From Dallia pectoralis (Eukaryota; Chordata; Actinopteri; Esociformes; Umbridae): a stretch of 64,000 nt of DNA. Positions 35,790-48,244 of the stretch are shown one piece after another. The translations under genes and the position numbers were made by a program. Position 1 is the stretch's first letter; each line of letters starts with the position of its first letter. Where the stretch lies: the NCBI GenBank assembly GCA_029465975.1, contig CM055728.1, forward strand, positions 19,152,328-19,216,327, written 5' to 3'. The notes beneath the pieces were generated by a model. The model saw nothing but the letters and a program-made list of their open reading frames with translations, had not been told where the DNA came from and ran no database searches.

Positions 35790-36115
35790 GGTACTTGTAG
35801 CGATGTGTCTGTTTTATAACTCCAAGTTTGCAGCAGACACCACTCTGGTCGGTCTATTCACTGACGGCAATGAGTCCATGTACTGATCGGAGGTCGACAG
35901 GCTGTCAATAACCTGGTAATTAACATAGAGTTGTGGAGGTGGCGGTTGACTTGAGGATTTGCCCCCTCGTCTTCCAGTTGGCTCTGAGTGGTACAGCTGT
36001 TAGTTTGGCTGAGTCATTAAATTGTCTTGGGATCTCCCACAATCTCAGGTGGGAGGACAACCTCAACCAAATACATGTTACATCAGACATAGTCAGAATG
36101 TGTTCATACAGGTAG
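35790..36115 (+). mobile_element. LINE reverse-transcriptase fragment
   Basis: Frames over this stretch give SKFAADTTLVGLFTD-like sequence (the catalytic F-A-D-D box of LINE reverse transcriptase, here changed to A-A-D), followed by SEVDRLSIT, VAVDLRICPLVFQL and LNCLGISHNLRWEDNLNQI. This order is that of the palm/thumb part of fish non-LTR reverse transcriptases (L2/CR1/Rex-like). Stops and a missing Asp show that it is dead. Confidence 0.7.
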
Positions 36116-36249
36116 CCAGATTGAAACCTCAAAGATCAATCAATAAGATTAATCACAGGAGCCCGGAAACATTCCCAGAAAGGTCAGAACCCAGGAGGAA
36201 ACAGGGTTTCCCAGTCCGCTTCTTGGTGAGCTAGTTAGAAATTACACCA

Positions 36250-36415
36250 TTTACGTTCACATTCTTACTCAATATAGTTTTAAACTGTTTATCTGTCCCA
36301 TTTGACGGTCACAGTCTTACTCAATATGTTTTAGACTGTTTACCTGTCCCATTTGACGGTCACAGTCTTACTCGATATGGTTTTAGACTGTTTACCTGTC
36401 CCATTTGTGTAGAGG
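36250..36415. repeat. About 52-bp tandem repeat, three copies
   Basis: Three copies containing cacagtcttactcaatatg, ttttagactgtttacctgtc and ccatttgacggt. The first copy has a few changes. Confidence 0.85.
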
Positions 36416-38247
36416 CACTGGGGTGTCTCTTGTAGGATAGAATGGCCTATTTATGATTTTGTGTTTAGGTAAAACGTGCTTTTTACCAACTGACTACATT
36501 TAGTGGTAATGCCAATGATCGGACAGCTTGCTAGTTGCTAGATTTACTAGCCTTAAGATTTTTATTTCTACTGGTAATACAAAAACAATAACAGTAAAAA
36601 GATTTTCATCTGACATTTAAACATTTCGAAAGGCTTTTGGCTACCCAGCTCATGATGTTTGTACACTAAAATAATTTAATAGCATTAAATAAAAGCAGAA
36701 GCATTAATCTGTCTTGGCCTTAATCTGTATTTGTGTTCCTGTCAAATCACAATCCAACTGTCAAGTGAATTTGCATGCATCTTAAATGATGGTGCAGTTA
36801 CCAAATATTGGCGTAATCACCTCCATGATTAAGTGCTTTACTGATGGCCATTTTTGGTGAACTGAAATGTCCAAAATATCTATTCATTAAAACAGGAAAG
36901 TATTACAATTTTGATGCAGGATGTGAACAATTTCCTTTCAACCCTCTGTAAGGTCCAGACCTGGTTTAAGTAAGTGGTTAAATTGGGTGTTAAAGTGTTC
37001 AAACCCTTATGCTTCTAAAAGCTCCACCAAAGAGTTGTGATATTTTTGTGGCTGTATGTGTGTTAAGGGTGTGTGTTGTTTGTCTGCTCAAGCTCAAACT
37101 GGAATCCATAACAATCAAACAGTCTAGTCAGTTTGCATCATTACAAAATGAAGTAGGTACTTTACACAATAATTAAATGCTTCTATTACACAACCATTGA
37201 ACAAATTATAGTACAGTAGAGAATGTCCAAGATATGTTTTTCTATCTGCTGTGCCCATTTCTATTTATTTATTTTATTTTATTTTTTTCACCCAACCTTT
37301 AACTAAAGATTTTTTTTTAAATAAACTAACCAGATACATTTCACCTGGAGCAAATAGAGGCGCTATTCCTGCTTCGGCATATTCACATTTATAAGAACAA
37401 TAATCTGGCTTTAAAATCTGTGAATAGCGTCCCTGTGCATCAATGTCTAACAAAAAGACACACACTGAGCAGCCTGTTATGAGGTTTTAGAGCGGGAATC
37501 TGAACACAATGAGGGCATGGCCGATGAGGGGGACCTCATGGGTAAATTGAGGCATTTAAAAAGGAGCTCTGTTCAGATGTAACCTGATCTCTACCTGACT
37601 GCAACCAGGCATTCCATTCTGCCAGTGAAGACTCCCTGGAACAAAATGACTGGAGCGAACAGCAAAGGCAGGCCAACACACTGAGCACATCCTTGATATA
37701 AAAGAACGTGACAAAAATGTAATTCAACCAATTGAGACAGGACTTAATGTATTATAGGTGAAAAGAAAGAAAGGGCCAAAGTCAAATACAATTTTTATTA
37801 GAGATTTATTTCATTTTTACATGCAATATGAGATAATACTAGCATATTTATGTATAGCTTGTTTGTGTTATAGACAGTATTGTTAGAAACATTCGATTTG
37901 AGTAACTGGAATGCCTGAATCTTTTTAGTTACTCCTGGCACCACCTATAACCTGCACTGATGTACAGCTTTATTTCGAGGCATTCTGTTTCTCAGATTGC
38001 GGAAGAAACTCTGACACAGTACACATAGAAGCAATGACAACTGAATCCTACCGTGCAAAGTTCATAGTTCCTACACAGCAATTATCTTTATCAGCACAAC
38101 CACTTCATCCTGACCTATCTGTCAGTTCGAGTAATGTGTCAATACTCTGGGCATGCACACAGAAACATACACATCGAAATAGAGTCGGCGTAAGAGCTGA
38201 AACCTCTGTGCTAGAAGGAAAGCGAGAAAGAGAGAAGGTCGCGCCAT

Positions 38248-38322
38248 TCAATGGGCGGCATTACCAGACAGTATTAGACAAGGATATTTAGATCTAACCG
38301 TGTCTGGTAAGACGCCAATCAA
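38248..38322 (-). ncRNA. mir429: miR-429 precursor hairpin
   Basis: On the - strand, a 5' arm (gcgtcttaccagacacggtt) and a 3' arm with the miR-429 mature sequence (starts taatactgtctggtaatgcc, 38276 down to 38255) fold into a hairpin with a loop of about 15-20 bases. The seed AAUACUG is shared with miR-200b/c. miR-429 represses ZEB1/ZEB2 and other targets and favours epithelial state. It is the last member of the cluster in transcription order and sits between miR-200a and TTLL10. Confidence 0.95.
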
Positions 38323-39867
38323 CAGGCCATTGAACTAGGAATGAATGACGCCCTCCTCTGACGGAGAGCAAGACAGCTGAGAGAGATAGGATGAGATTCC
38401 AGAAGAAATTAGATGAAAGTGATGATAACAGTCGGCTCACATTTAAGACTAGTCGTCCCCCCCACCCCTGCCGAGGAAACTGAAAAGGTTCTGGTTTCCA
38501 CGGTGGAGGAATCACGACGTTCTCCCCTGTGCTTCCCTAACTTATCTGGCTGAATAGTCTAAACTAGCAGCTAACGACATATCAACACAATAGTGAGTTT
38601 TGAAGTGACTAGGTTTACATCAACGGCCTTCAGTTGAATTACTGCAATGGTTTTGCTCGCTGCCTTCGGTTTTGAATCACTGTACTAGAATGTTTCTGTT
38701 TTGATTTGTTGGTAGTTCTATTTCAGATTTTCTCTTCCGTTGTCAAAATGGTAAAAGAGTCTGTTATAAGGACAAGACACCAGAACCAGAATGTGTCTAT
38801 GTCATAGATAAAGACAAATTAAGTAAATTAAGCCAATAAAGGTGTGGTTCAATATTTGCAAGGTAACTCTGCCTCCTTAAACAAACATTCAGGGTGTACC
38901 ATGGCAAGACCATGAAAAAGCAAGTCTGCCTTAAGAAACAAATTCATTGAAGTCTATGGCTGTTAAATATTTGTAAAATGACAAATATTTAACACCCATC
39001 TGCACTGTCTACTATTTACCTGTCTCTTTTTGATTCCCACTGGCAATCAAACCCTAGCCAAAAGAAGAAAATAAATAGGTTTTCAAAATATATTGAGTAA
39101 GAAAAAAACATTTTGTTCTCCAATAGTGCCTAGAAAAAGGACAGATTTCGCTGTGAGATATGCGAAATGATTCATATGAGAAGAACGGAAGAGTGTAGGG
39201 AAGAGGGGGAGAAGTCATGGGAGATGTGGTTGAGTCTATTTTTATATGAACTGCTCAGCTGAGCTCATGTATCAGTTTCAGGATGTGCCACGCAGGTGAG
39301 GTGAGTTGCACCAATCACAGTGACACAACACAAAGCCACATCTTTGGGGGAGGGGACATTGAAATAAGTGGCGGTCTTTCAACCGCTATTATTCAACTCA
39401 GACGGGGTGTGGCCACCATAAAACAGGACAGGGAAGTGGATAACACAAAGGCTGGGTAAGAGAGTCCTAACTGTCTCCACAACTTGTTCTCATTTCCCGG
39501 GAATCCGGTTGAGCCTCTTTGCTTCTCCATTTGTTCAAAGTGATTCCTCTGACAGAATTCAAACGATTTTCAATGCCATACATACAAAACAGGCATTTCA
39601 TAGGCTTGCTTTTGACAAAGAGAATAGAAAAGGGGAAATACAATAAAATTATGCTTCCTGGTATAGCCAATCTCTGCATGTTAGCAAAAATGACTGATAG
39701 CGAGCGATCCCTTTATAAAGTATTCTTATCATTCAGACATCACATCCTTGAAGTTATTGCTGAAGTCAACTGCTTCCACTTCCAGTTCACTAATACGATG
39801 TAGCATTACAGCCTGCCATTTTCACCTTGTCCACACCTGGGTCCATATTTGAAGGTACCTGGGTCAC

Positions 39868-39942
39868 CCAGGAAACATCGTTACCAGACAGTGTTAGAAC
39901 ACAGTAGTACAATCCAGCACTGTCAGGTAAGATGGATCCTGA
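39868..39942 (-). ncRNA. mir200a: miR-200a precursor hairpin
   Basis: On the - strand, the 3' arm (39896 down to 39875) carries the miR-200a mature sequence, starting taacactgtctggtaacgat, identical to the vertebrate form as I know it. The 5' arm (catcttacctgacagtgct) pairs with it, with a loop around ggattgtactactgtg. The seed AACACUG defines the miR-141/200a subfamily. It lies about 1.6 kb upstream (in gene orientation) of miR-429. Confidence 0.96.
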
Positions 39943-40054
39943 AAACCATACGCCATTTGCAGAGCTATTTCATTGGAGACATAATAGCATCTAAGCTAAG
40001 AGGTCATGTGTGCTAATGTTGCATGTTTTGTGGTGTCACATTGTGGTTAGCGGG

Positions 40055-40132
40055 TGGCTAGCATCATCATTACCAGGCAGTATTAGAGAGAGTGATTATA
40101 TCCAATGCTGCCTCGTAAGATGGAGATGGCCA
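40055..40132 (-). ncRNA. mir200b: miR-200b precursor hairpin
   Basis: On the - strand, the 3' arm (40085 down to 40064) carries the miR-200b mature sequence, starting taatactgcctggtaatgat, identical to the vertebrate form as I know it. The 5' arm is catcttacgaggcagcattg and the loop is around gatataatcactctc. It is the first member of the cluster, about 110 bases from miR-200a. Its passenger arm differs by two bases from the human arm I remember (ctgggcag in human). Confidence 0.96.
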
Positions 40133-40803
40133 TCCAAATGTGAGTAGTATACAAACGAATGGGTCAAACGTAACAGAACAAATATCTTCAATATCCATTA
40201 TCACCAGTTAACTCAACTTGTAGCGCCCTAGCTCAAACTGCTAACCCTTAGGACCTGAACAAGAGATGAAGTGGAGAGATTCCGCATGTTAAAAAAACAC
40301 ACCCCTAAACAAATAGTCAAGCTCTTTGTATACGGGCAGGGTCTTCCTTCTAGTAATTGTGGTATTTTAGGTTGGCTGTTCGGGGAGCTTGGGCCACACT
40401 GGCGGTTAATGATTACCCAAACCTGTTCTGACTGGTCTGGTTCTATGGCACAGAAAGTTTGGGAGAGCTGCTTGTCTTACAATGGATAGCAATATTTCCC
40501 CTTATTTCCAACAAACATTCTTCACTAACTGCACTGCATTTTCATACAACTAGGCCTTAGGGGGAAGTTGTTTGATATTCACATCTCATCATAGCACAGT
40601 TGTAACATGCTGTTTTGGCACTAATGAAACTAACATCACATATTAATTTCAACATTCACTTGATAAAAACATTTACAAATATAAGGGGTAGATCAATGCC
40701 TTGGATTTCTGGACAAAAGAAATGTGTTTTGTAGCATAATAAAAACCAGGAAGAATACAGAACTAGGCTGACCTACGCAATGTGTGCAGAAGGTCATTGA
40801 GAC

Positions 40804-40832
40804 TGCCCTCGATTACTGAATAATCGAGGGCA
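40804..40832. promoter_or_regulatory. Inverted repeat upstream of the miR-200 cluster
   Basis: A perfect 12-base stem (tgccctcgatta and its complement) with a 5-base loop ctgaa lies about 670 bases upstream of the miR-200b hairpin in transcription direction. Its function is unknown. It might be a binding site for a dimeric factor or an RNA hairpin if the primary transcript starts further upstream. Confidence 0.45.
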
Positions 40833-41204
40833 TTCACAGGTACACAGTGTGAAAACATCACACTTAAAAAATATATGTGGCTTCATGTTGCATAAAAAAT
40901 ATATCCTTTTAGGTCAAATATATTCAAAGTTAAGTTACCTCACTTTAGTCAGTCAGCACTCCAATGTATAAGCTCTACTATTAAACAAAATATCTCAACA
41001 TTAACAATGTTAATACTTTTTCCCTGATTTCAAAATTAAAACAGACGCCATACATTATTGTGTTCGGATGAAAACAGTAGATTCCTATTCATCTCACATG
41101 TGACCTTAATGTAAGAGGCTGAATGAGCATGAGGGGTGAAAAGGCAGCATAAGGGAGGGAAAATCCCAGGCAGCAAGGGAGGTGGAGAAAGAAAATGGAG
41201 AATG

Positions 41205-41210
41205 CACCTG
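41205..41210. promoter_or_regulatory. E-box (CACCTG) upstream of the miR-200 cluster
   Basis: A CACCTG hexamer lies about 1.1 kb upstream of miR-200b on the - strand. In mammals ZEB1/ZEB2 and SNAIL bind such E-boxes in the miR-200b promoter and repress it, while miR-200 represses ZEB. A single hexamer occurs often by chance, so the assignment is only a candidate. Confidence 0.2.
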
Positions 41211-42614
41211 TAAGCTTACCGCTGTGAAAAGGAACCCAAAGGGAGAGAATGCAACATAACAGAGTGTGTAGAAATGGGGGAAGAAAAAAGGAAAGATCTT
41301 GAATTTCCAGAAGCTTTAGACCTTTCAGCTTCCTACTGTTCAGTCATTCAGGCCCCATGAAATGAGAAAGTCAAGCAGACCTGCTCATACAAACGGCAGC
41401 AGCCTCTATTCTGTTAATCATCAGCATTATTATTCAGGGCTGCAGGCCTAAAGAGGAAGAGAAGAGAAAACAGCATTAGCTACAGAATGACTATAATAAC
41501 TTGCAAAATAAAGAGAAAAGGACAATAGAAATAAAAGTCAAGTTAGTTAAGTAGACCATAGGATTTCAACCATTACCTGTGCACTTGACTCCCAACTTCT
41601 AACAAGTGCTTGACGAGCATTTCTTCTGTTATTCTTTCTCATTTTACCTTCGCTCAATATGTTTCCCTCACTTGTCCCTGAAACTCGTTCATTCTTGACT
41701 GAAGTTATTCCATTGCTGGAGTTGTTGTTCGTTCGGTGTGGCTCTTATGGCTGCCCACACTGTAGCCTAACTGAGTTGCAAATGAGACGTGATCAGGTAA
41801 CCCTGCCCTCTGCACTGGAATGTGACTCAACCGAAATGAACAACCTGATAGGTAAACCAGCCTTGCCCTTAATAGTTGGGGTCTTTCTGAAGAACAATGG
41901 CGGGAAATCCAAAACCTTATTTAAATTCAACTCACTATTCTACTGCCCAATGAGGCTTTTAATTATTTCAGTTGAGAACTACAACTCACTGTTTCTTTGA
42001 CTGTTTCTCTCTGCATTTCTATGAATGAAATTATATTTTATATATTTTAAAATAGAAGTATAAAATCTAAACGTTTTGTAGATCCCTATGCATGTTTCCG
42101 TAATTTAGTAATCTTTATATTTATATGTGTTCATATAATTGTCACCGACTTGAATGCATTCCCACTTCTAGTATTAATACTAAATGTTGGAAAATGCAAT
42201 AAAAAATCTTTCCATGTTTTTTTAGGAAAGTATTCTTACCTTACCATTTCCTAAAAATAAGTTAAAAAAATTGTTTAAATGTTTAATATGTTTCAAGTAT
42301 TTTTGTAGCAGCTATAGTGCCTAGCGCCACAAAGCAAAGGTAGTCCACCTGAATTAACCACAACCGGTTTAAACCATTAACGTTATGGGACAAGCTGCTT
42401 AGTCATAGTCATACCTTGTTTTAACTGCCTGTACACAGAGTAAATGTTTATCCCATGACCTTTCACCTTCCACACTACAGTTGTTCTCACGTAGAGGAAA
42501 TAAATTATTGCTCTTGTTCTTAGTTGTGTAATAGTTTAAATTTTGCATTTGAAATTGTATAGAAAGTGGACACTACCTCAGTTGTGATATTTATTTGTAA
42601 TGCCCAGTGCATAG

Positions 42615-42657
<43 letters not shown>

Positions 42658-44900
42658 CAATTATCAATTACTGATTCGGGTTTGAGAAATCTACAAATGT
42701 TTCCCAACCAATCAGAATCTTCCACCTCACTCTGCCATCACTGCACTAATAGACTGACGTTTCCTCTGGTTTGTCAGTGACGCCTTAATAAACATATTGC
42801 AACGTGCAAAAGATTGGCGTAAGCTACTGGCCAAAGTAAAACAATCCAAAAATGTAATGGATAAAATACAATTCATAATAGTACATTTCCACAACCAGAA
42901 GTCACGACCAGACTGACCAGAGAAAACTACCAAAATGGATGGGCAGACATTTTACGTTCCACACATAACCTACACCAAGCTTCAAGTTACTCACATGAAA
43001 GGTTAGGACAAACAGAGATCATTTTGTCAAATCTCAATCTATACATGTCGTAGCAAACATGTAAGAACAGGCCTTGGTATTTTTGTCTTCTTTTTAAGCA
43101 TGATCATCCTACCAAAGGCTTTGAGAAACCTTATAATCAAAAGCTGGCAGATAAAAGCAGTCCAAAGCCATTTAACATCAACAAGAAATGCTTCCACATA
43201 TCTTCATTTTGTATTCAATCAAATGAAATACATTTTTTCAATTCAATAATAATTATGTTTGTAAAATATGTTTTTTAAATTGTCTCCTGGTGATATTCAG
43301 CTATATATGTTACCACAAAGGCTTGAATGTTGTTCCAAATGTGATTTTCCACTTTTGTAATGGAGTGGAAAAGTTGTCTTTATATCCTTTGACAAGTCTG
43401 GCGGTTTGCCTCTATATGCCCCAACTGGTCTATCCAGTTTAGGAAGGAACGTTTGGTTCCATTGTTTCCTCTTTTTCTTGAAGTTCAATTGGAATGGAAT
43501 CTGATACAGAAAGTTTATCCATTCCATCAGAACTCACTTTCAGGCGGAAAGCACCAATGGCTTTGTACGATGACTTTGTTCATACACGTTCCCTATTTCA
43601 CAGTTGTACACAAAACTCAACGCCAGTCCTTTACAAGGACGCTGACAAAGCAAATGTATCCCAAATAAAGTCAGAGGACAGAAAACATACAGAAAACGAA
43701 TAAGAAGGTATAATGTTGGTTAGTTACCGTGTCCTTCCCAGCTGTGGTCAATCGAGCCAGAAACCGTTGACAAGTGGCATCAGTTTGTGCTTACAGTGGC
43801 TTTAACCAATAGATTTGTCTTCATCTTACCTCCACTCACATCGAGTCCGTCTCGCCGATATTAGTTTCGGGGAAAAATCTTAAACATGAGAATTAGCTCA
43901 ACTTGGCTTGATACCATCAAGGAGACAAAGAACTAACCCGAAAAAAAACGGTTAAGACTTGGATCACGTTTCGTAGAAGCTCGCGACAAAGCAACCTGGT
44001 TAAGCTCTTCAGAACGAGTAGACTGAATTTGTAAATGGGCTAGGTTTACATGTAGTGTGTACCCCCCCCCCAACACGCACACACAGGTGTAGTTTCCAGG
44101 TAGCAGCCAATCTTTTTAGCCCTTGGCACTCCCAGGTGTGTTCCCTTAGGTGTGGTGGGCCAATCAGGTCTGATATAAATCCAAGTCCAACCCCTCGCCC
44201 ACACCCACCCACCCAACCCCCACCACCCACAACACCCTCCTCACCGTTCTGGTTCTCCCACCCCCATCGACAACCGCCGCTGATCTTACCTGATGTACTT
44301 TGTGTTTATGATGTCATCCCGTGTGGTAAAGGCCCTCCTGTGTTACACAGAACTACACCACCATCATCCACAACACTCTGTGCATACCTAGACACGGACC
44401 AACACCCGGCTGTACGGACAGGTTAGAGGAAGGGATCCAACAGGCGACGCCGGAATCGTAGCATCATTTGAAAGCACATGACCTTTGGCATTCTTTTTTT
44501 TGGGGGGGTGTGTGTATATGAAATAAACATAACCTGAAATACCTGCTCTATGCCCCTGTCTCTCAGTCTCTCTGTTTTATGTTCACACATGCATGCAGGC
44601 CTCAGTGGATAAGAAACAAAACTTGACTGGTTTACAGCCTGAAAGACAACAGGTGAGCAAAAGTGTAGGTAGGTTGATACAAACAGAGAAACAGACATTC
44701 GGGTTGAACTAGGCTGTTGTGAGTGAGGGAGGGAGGGAGTGAGTTAGTGAGGGAGTGAGTGCGTGAGGGAGGGGTGACAGGAGCAGGATATGTTGGTCTA
44801 TCAATCATTGAGTCAGGTGGGGCTAAAGCTGAGCCCTGAAGGTATCAGGTCCTAATCCCTAGTCTGGGCTGGGCAGGCTGGCTAGGCTGGGATAGCTATT
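41211..44900. other. Intergenic, presumed 5' region of the miR-200 primary transcript
   Basis: No coding exon is supported. A (TA)n microsatellite of about 20 units lies at 42616-42656. Bases 44040-44280 are C-rich on the + strand (acccacccacccaacccccacc) and could form G-rich structures on the other strand. A gaggga/gtga-rich stretch lies at 44720-44780. The transcription start of the miR-200 cluster probably lies somewhere in or near this region, but I cannot place it. Confidence 0.4.
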
Positions 44901-44927
44901 GGGCAAGGCAGCCACTATGGGCCTGGG

Positions 44928-45108
44928 GTGTATTCATTACGCTGACATTTACACTGAACAGAAAACGTTTCACAAGGAAAAGAAGATTCTCTATTGGACA
45001 AATGCAGTTAGGTCCATCCCCGTTTTGATCCATTTACTATGTTTGCTTCCATTTGGTACGGTAAAGGTTTCTATTGCAATGCGTAATGAATACACTACTG
45101 GTATAATT
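44928..45108. mobile_element. Short inverted-repeat MITE
   Basis: Ends are ggtgtattcattacgc on the left and gcgtaatgaatacact on the right, perfect inverted copies over about 13 bases, with further partial pairing inside (cggtaaaggtttctattg against gaaaacgtttc). Length about 180 bp, no coding capacity. It resembles a MITE I associate with salmonid genomes; that recall is unverified. Confidence 0.7.
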
Positions 45109-46011
45109 GACTAGATTAGCTTCAACAATGCAGACAATGCCAGATCCTGTTTCAGGGAAGGGGCGTGGTACAGATTCCTGTGAAGCAGGCAAGAGGAGAA
45201 GTGATTGTTCAGCTCTGCAGCCCACAGACATACACTTATGTTGGGTTTTCGGCAGAATTTAAGTCCACATCCCATATTAGAGTAACTGTGCCCTTGTTTT
45301 TGATAATGCATATAATTTTGAAGAGACTCTTACACAAGCTACGCACAGTCAGTGCAGGGAATTATTCATATCAGTATGGTTGTGAGAATGGATTGTCTAC
45401 TCAGGGAACCAAATTATGTATATTTTTCAGGATTCTGAAAACATGATACTGAGATAACTAGTGCACCAAAAAACAGAAGTGTTCAAACAAACGGACACTA
45501 TTCTCGAGTGAATATTTTTACTGTACTTTTTTGTTTGTTATTTTACCAAGCCTATCCAGCCCCTGTTTTGACATAATTCCGTCCTGAAGCAGAAATTTTT
45601 GTTCAGGTTCTATGTCCAAAAACCGATGCGGATTGCTAATTAACATTCACAAAATAGTGATGGGAAAATGTGATAACAACAACTATATTATTTCTGTAGA
45701 GACATAGCCTCAGCCGTTGTGGGTTGACTTTTGCCTCTTGCTATTTGTCAACTCCTCTGAAACTCACTACAAACGTCATTCAATTTCGAACATTAACAAA
45801 AAGTGAAAGGTACGTTTTCCTTTTTAAAAGGGATTAATAAGTAAATTAGCCTAGTCTGAAAGCTTTGCTTTGTTTTGTATTGTCATTTGCATTCCAAATT
45901 AGGTTTAGAGTGAGGAGCAGGGCCACAACCTGAGCTTATTTGGATACTGATGGGTATCAGGACGGCCTGTCACGCAAGGGAATACGTGGAGACATTCAAC
46001 AGCACTGGCCA

Positions 46012-46375
46012 GCATTACACACTCGCTACCTCACACATACACACACTCGCTACCTCACACATACACACACTCGCTACCTCACACATACACACACTCGCTA
46101 CCTCACACATACACACACTCGCTACCTCACACATACACACACTCGCTACCTCACACATACAAACACTCGCTACCTCACACATACACACACCCGCTACCTC
46201 ACACATACACACACTCGCTACCTCACACATACACACACTCGCTACCTCACACATACACACACTCGCTACCTCACACATACACACACTCGCTACCTCACAC
46301 ATACACACACTCACTACCTCACACATACACACACTCGCCACCTCATACATACACACACATGTGCACACATACACA
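46012..46375. repeat. 24-bp minisatellite, about 14 copies
   Basis: Tandem repeats of ctcgctacctcacacatacacaca (24 bases) with single-base variants (tacaaacac, acccgc, actcac, ctcgcc), running into a (CA)-rich tail. Because 24 is a multiple of three and the unit has no stop codons in several frames, it makes long false open frames on both strands. Confidence 0.95.
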
Positions 46376-46399
46376 CATATGTGAACACAAACACACAAA

Positions 46400-48240
46400 A
46401 GACCACAACAGCTCCATACCACTGCTCAGAGAGCTTATGTCATCAGCTCTTGTGTGTGACTTTCTGTTTTAAATTAACTTGCTTTTGTTCTTAGTGGGTA
46501 AGAAACACAACCAACTGTCATAATAAAGCAAACATAAAGATGTCTAAGTAGAAAATGTCTTGTACTGAAAGTGAAAGTCATTCAGTATGACACTGGAAGA
46601 ATAAAAGTCAAGACGTTGTGGATTTAAGTAGTACTTTAAATGATATTTATGTAATTAGTTTTGTTTACTCCCCTGTTGTATAGCACAGGTATTCCAATAA
46701 ATAATCACATTTTATCCACTTCTTCTTCATGTGGATATTAACTATTAACTATTTGAGATCATGAACGCTGCTGATACCATTTAATTTTGTCCTCACTGTT
46801 TTACACTTCCATCTGCCTGGATACAAGATATATTCTCATGGTAATCCAAGACATGTAACATTGCTATTATCATGCAACTCCCCAATGAACAAATACGTTT
46901 AATGGGATGTCAGTAATGTTTGTGTCAGTACTTTTGCCTCTGCAAACATGCAGTATCAGTTTAGTCTCTTTCTGTGGTTTGATCCACCCGTCTTTCTTCT
47001 GTCCTCTCACTCGATATAATTATATTTGTGCCATTTGCCTAACTATAGTTTACAGAAAATGTGAGGAAAAAACAATCAATTTCTAAATCAAGAGATGCTC
47101 GAACATGTCACGTTGACACAGAGATACTGAGCATGCGAGATCATTTAAAAAATGGAATCCTGTAGCAAAGTCCTAGGTGGGCATGAGAAGCAAAATCTAG
47201 TGCACATTTTTCTCCCTATTTTACTGACTTTGTCTTATACACAGTCTTTACAGTGCTCTATTTACAGACATATAATCTTTGATAATGTATTTGCGAGCAA
47301 GTTTATTTATATAGCACAACTCATGCATAGAGGCAATTCAAAATGCTTTACAAGAAAAACATTTTTTTTTAAATGTCTTCCCATGATAGAAATAGAAGCA
47401 GTCATGAAGTTTGTAGGCAAACAACAATATCCAGAATTCATAGTTATGTTGCGCTAGTCTTGTAATTATAAAACATATATAGGCCTATATTGTTTGTAAA
47501 TTATTAAAGGCTCTTATTTTGGCAACCAACAACCTTCCTATCTGAAAGACGACACCCTGCTCAGGGCAATGTTGCTCTCACTGCACTGGGGCATCAGGAA
47601 TTTATTTTCAGAGGGGAGAGTGTCCCCAACTGGCCCTTTATCTGGACCTAATTTTGCAATACTGTGTAGTTGTTAAGCCAAATTTGTACCTATAAACAAA
47701 TATTTATATCACACTGATAATTTTTTTTACATTTTCATCGTACGTCCTAAAGTGCAACAGGTTGAGTGCATGCCGAAACGAGCCGTTGATATCACGCAGT
47801 TGTTGCTAGCTTGACAAATAAAAAGTGACAAGAGGAAAGTTTGTAAATTTTAAGTGTATTTATTATTAGGAAATATGCTGTTGTTTAATGCTAAATAAAC
47901 ATAAACAGGTCTCTCATGTAGCCCGTATACAAACGCCATCATTGTGGTTCTGCAGAATGAACAAGTCAGCAAAACAATCGGCAACCTCAACAGCATATTC
48001 AGCAGAATTCATCTTAGTCAATGAAGTCATACAGCTAAAATATCAAAATATAGCCCCCTAGTCATTTTAGATATTGTTAGTTGCACTTCTTAGCAAGCTT
48101 AAAGAAAACAAGGGTGTAAATATTGCAGTTGTAACACCTCCTGGCTAACTGGGAACATCTAGTGGGCTAGGAGGGTTTTGCAGGTGTTTTATGATTGTAT
48201 ATACGTTTTTGAAGTCAACTGTTTGCATTTAAGTTTAATG
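46400..48240. other. Intergenic, no gene seen
   Basis: AT-rich. At 47290-47370 there is a fish repeat tail (gtttatttatatagcacaac ... ttcaaaatgctttacaagaa), also seen in a related form at 62720-62785. No coding exon or RNA gene is supported. Confidence 0.45.
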
Positions 48241-48244
48241 AGAG

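Noticed and set aside
44040..44280. CpG-island-type promoter
   Set aside because: The stretch is C-rich but poor in CG pairs, and no gene starts nearby.
46012..46375. CRISPR-like array of regular repeats
   Set aside because: There are no unique spacers; the units are contiguous and the genome is a vertebrate's.
45940..46494. Long open frame of 184 codons
   Set aside because: It is made of the 24-bp minisatellite; the peptide is a simple repeat and overlapping frames are equally open.
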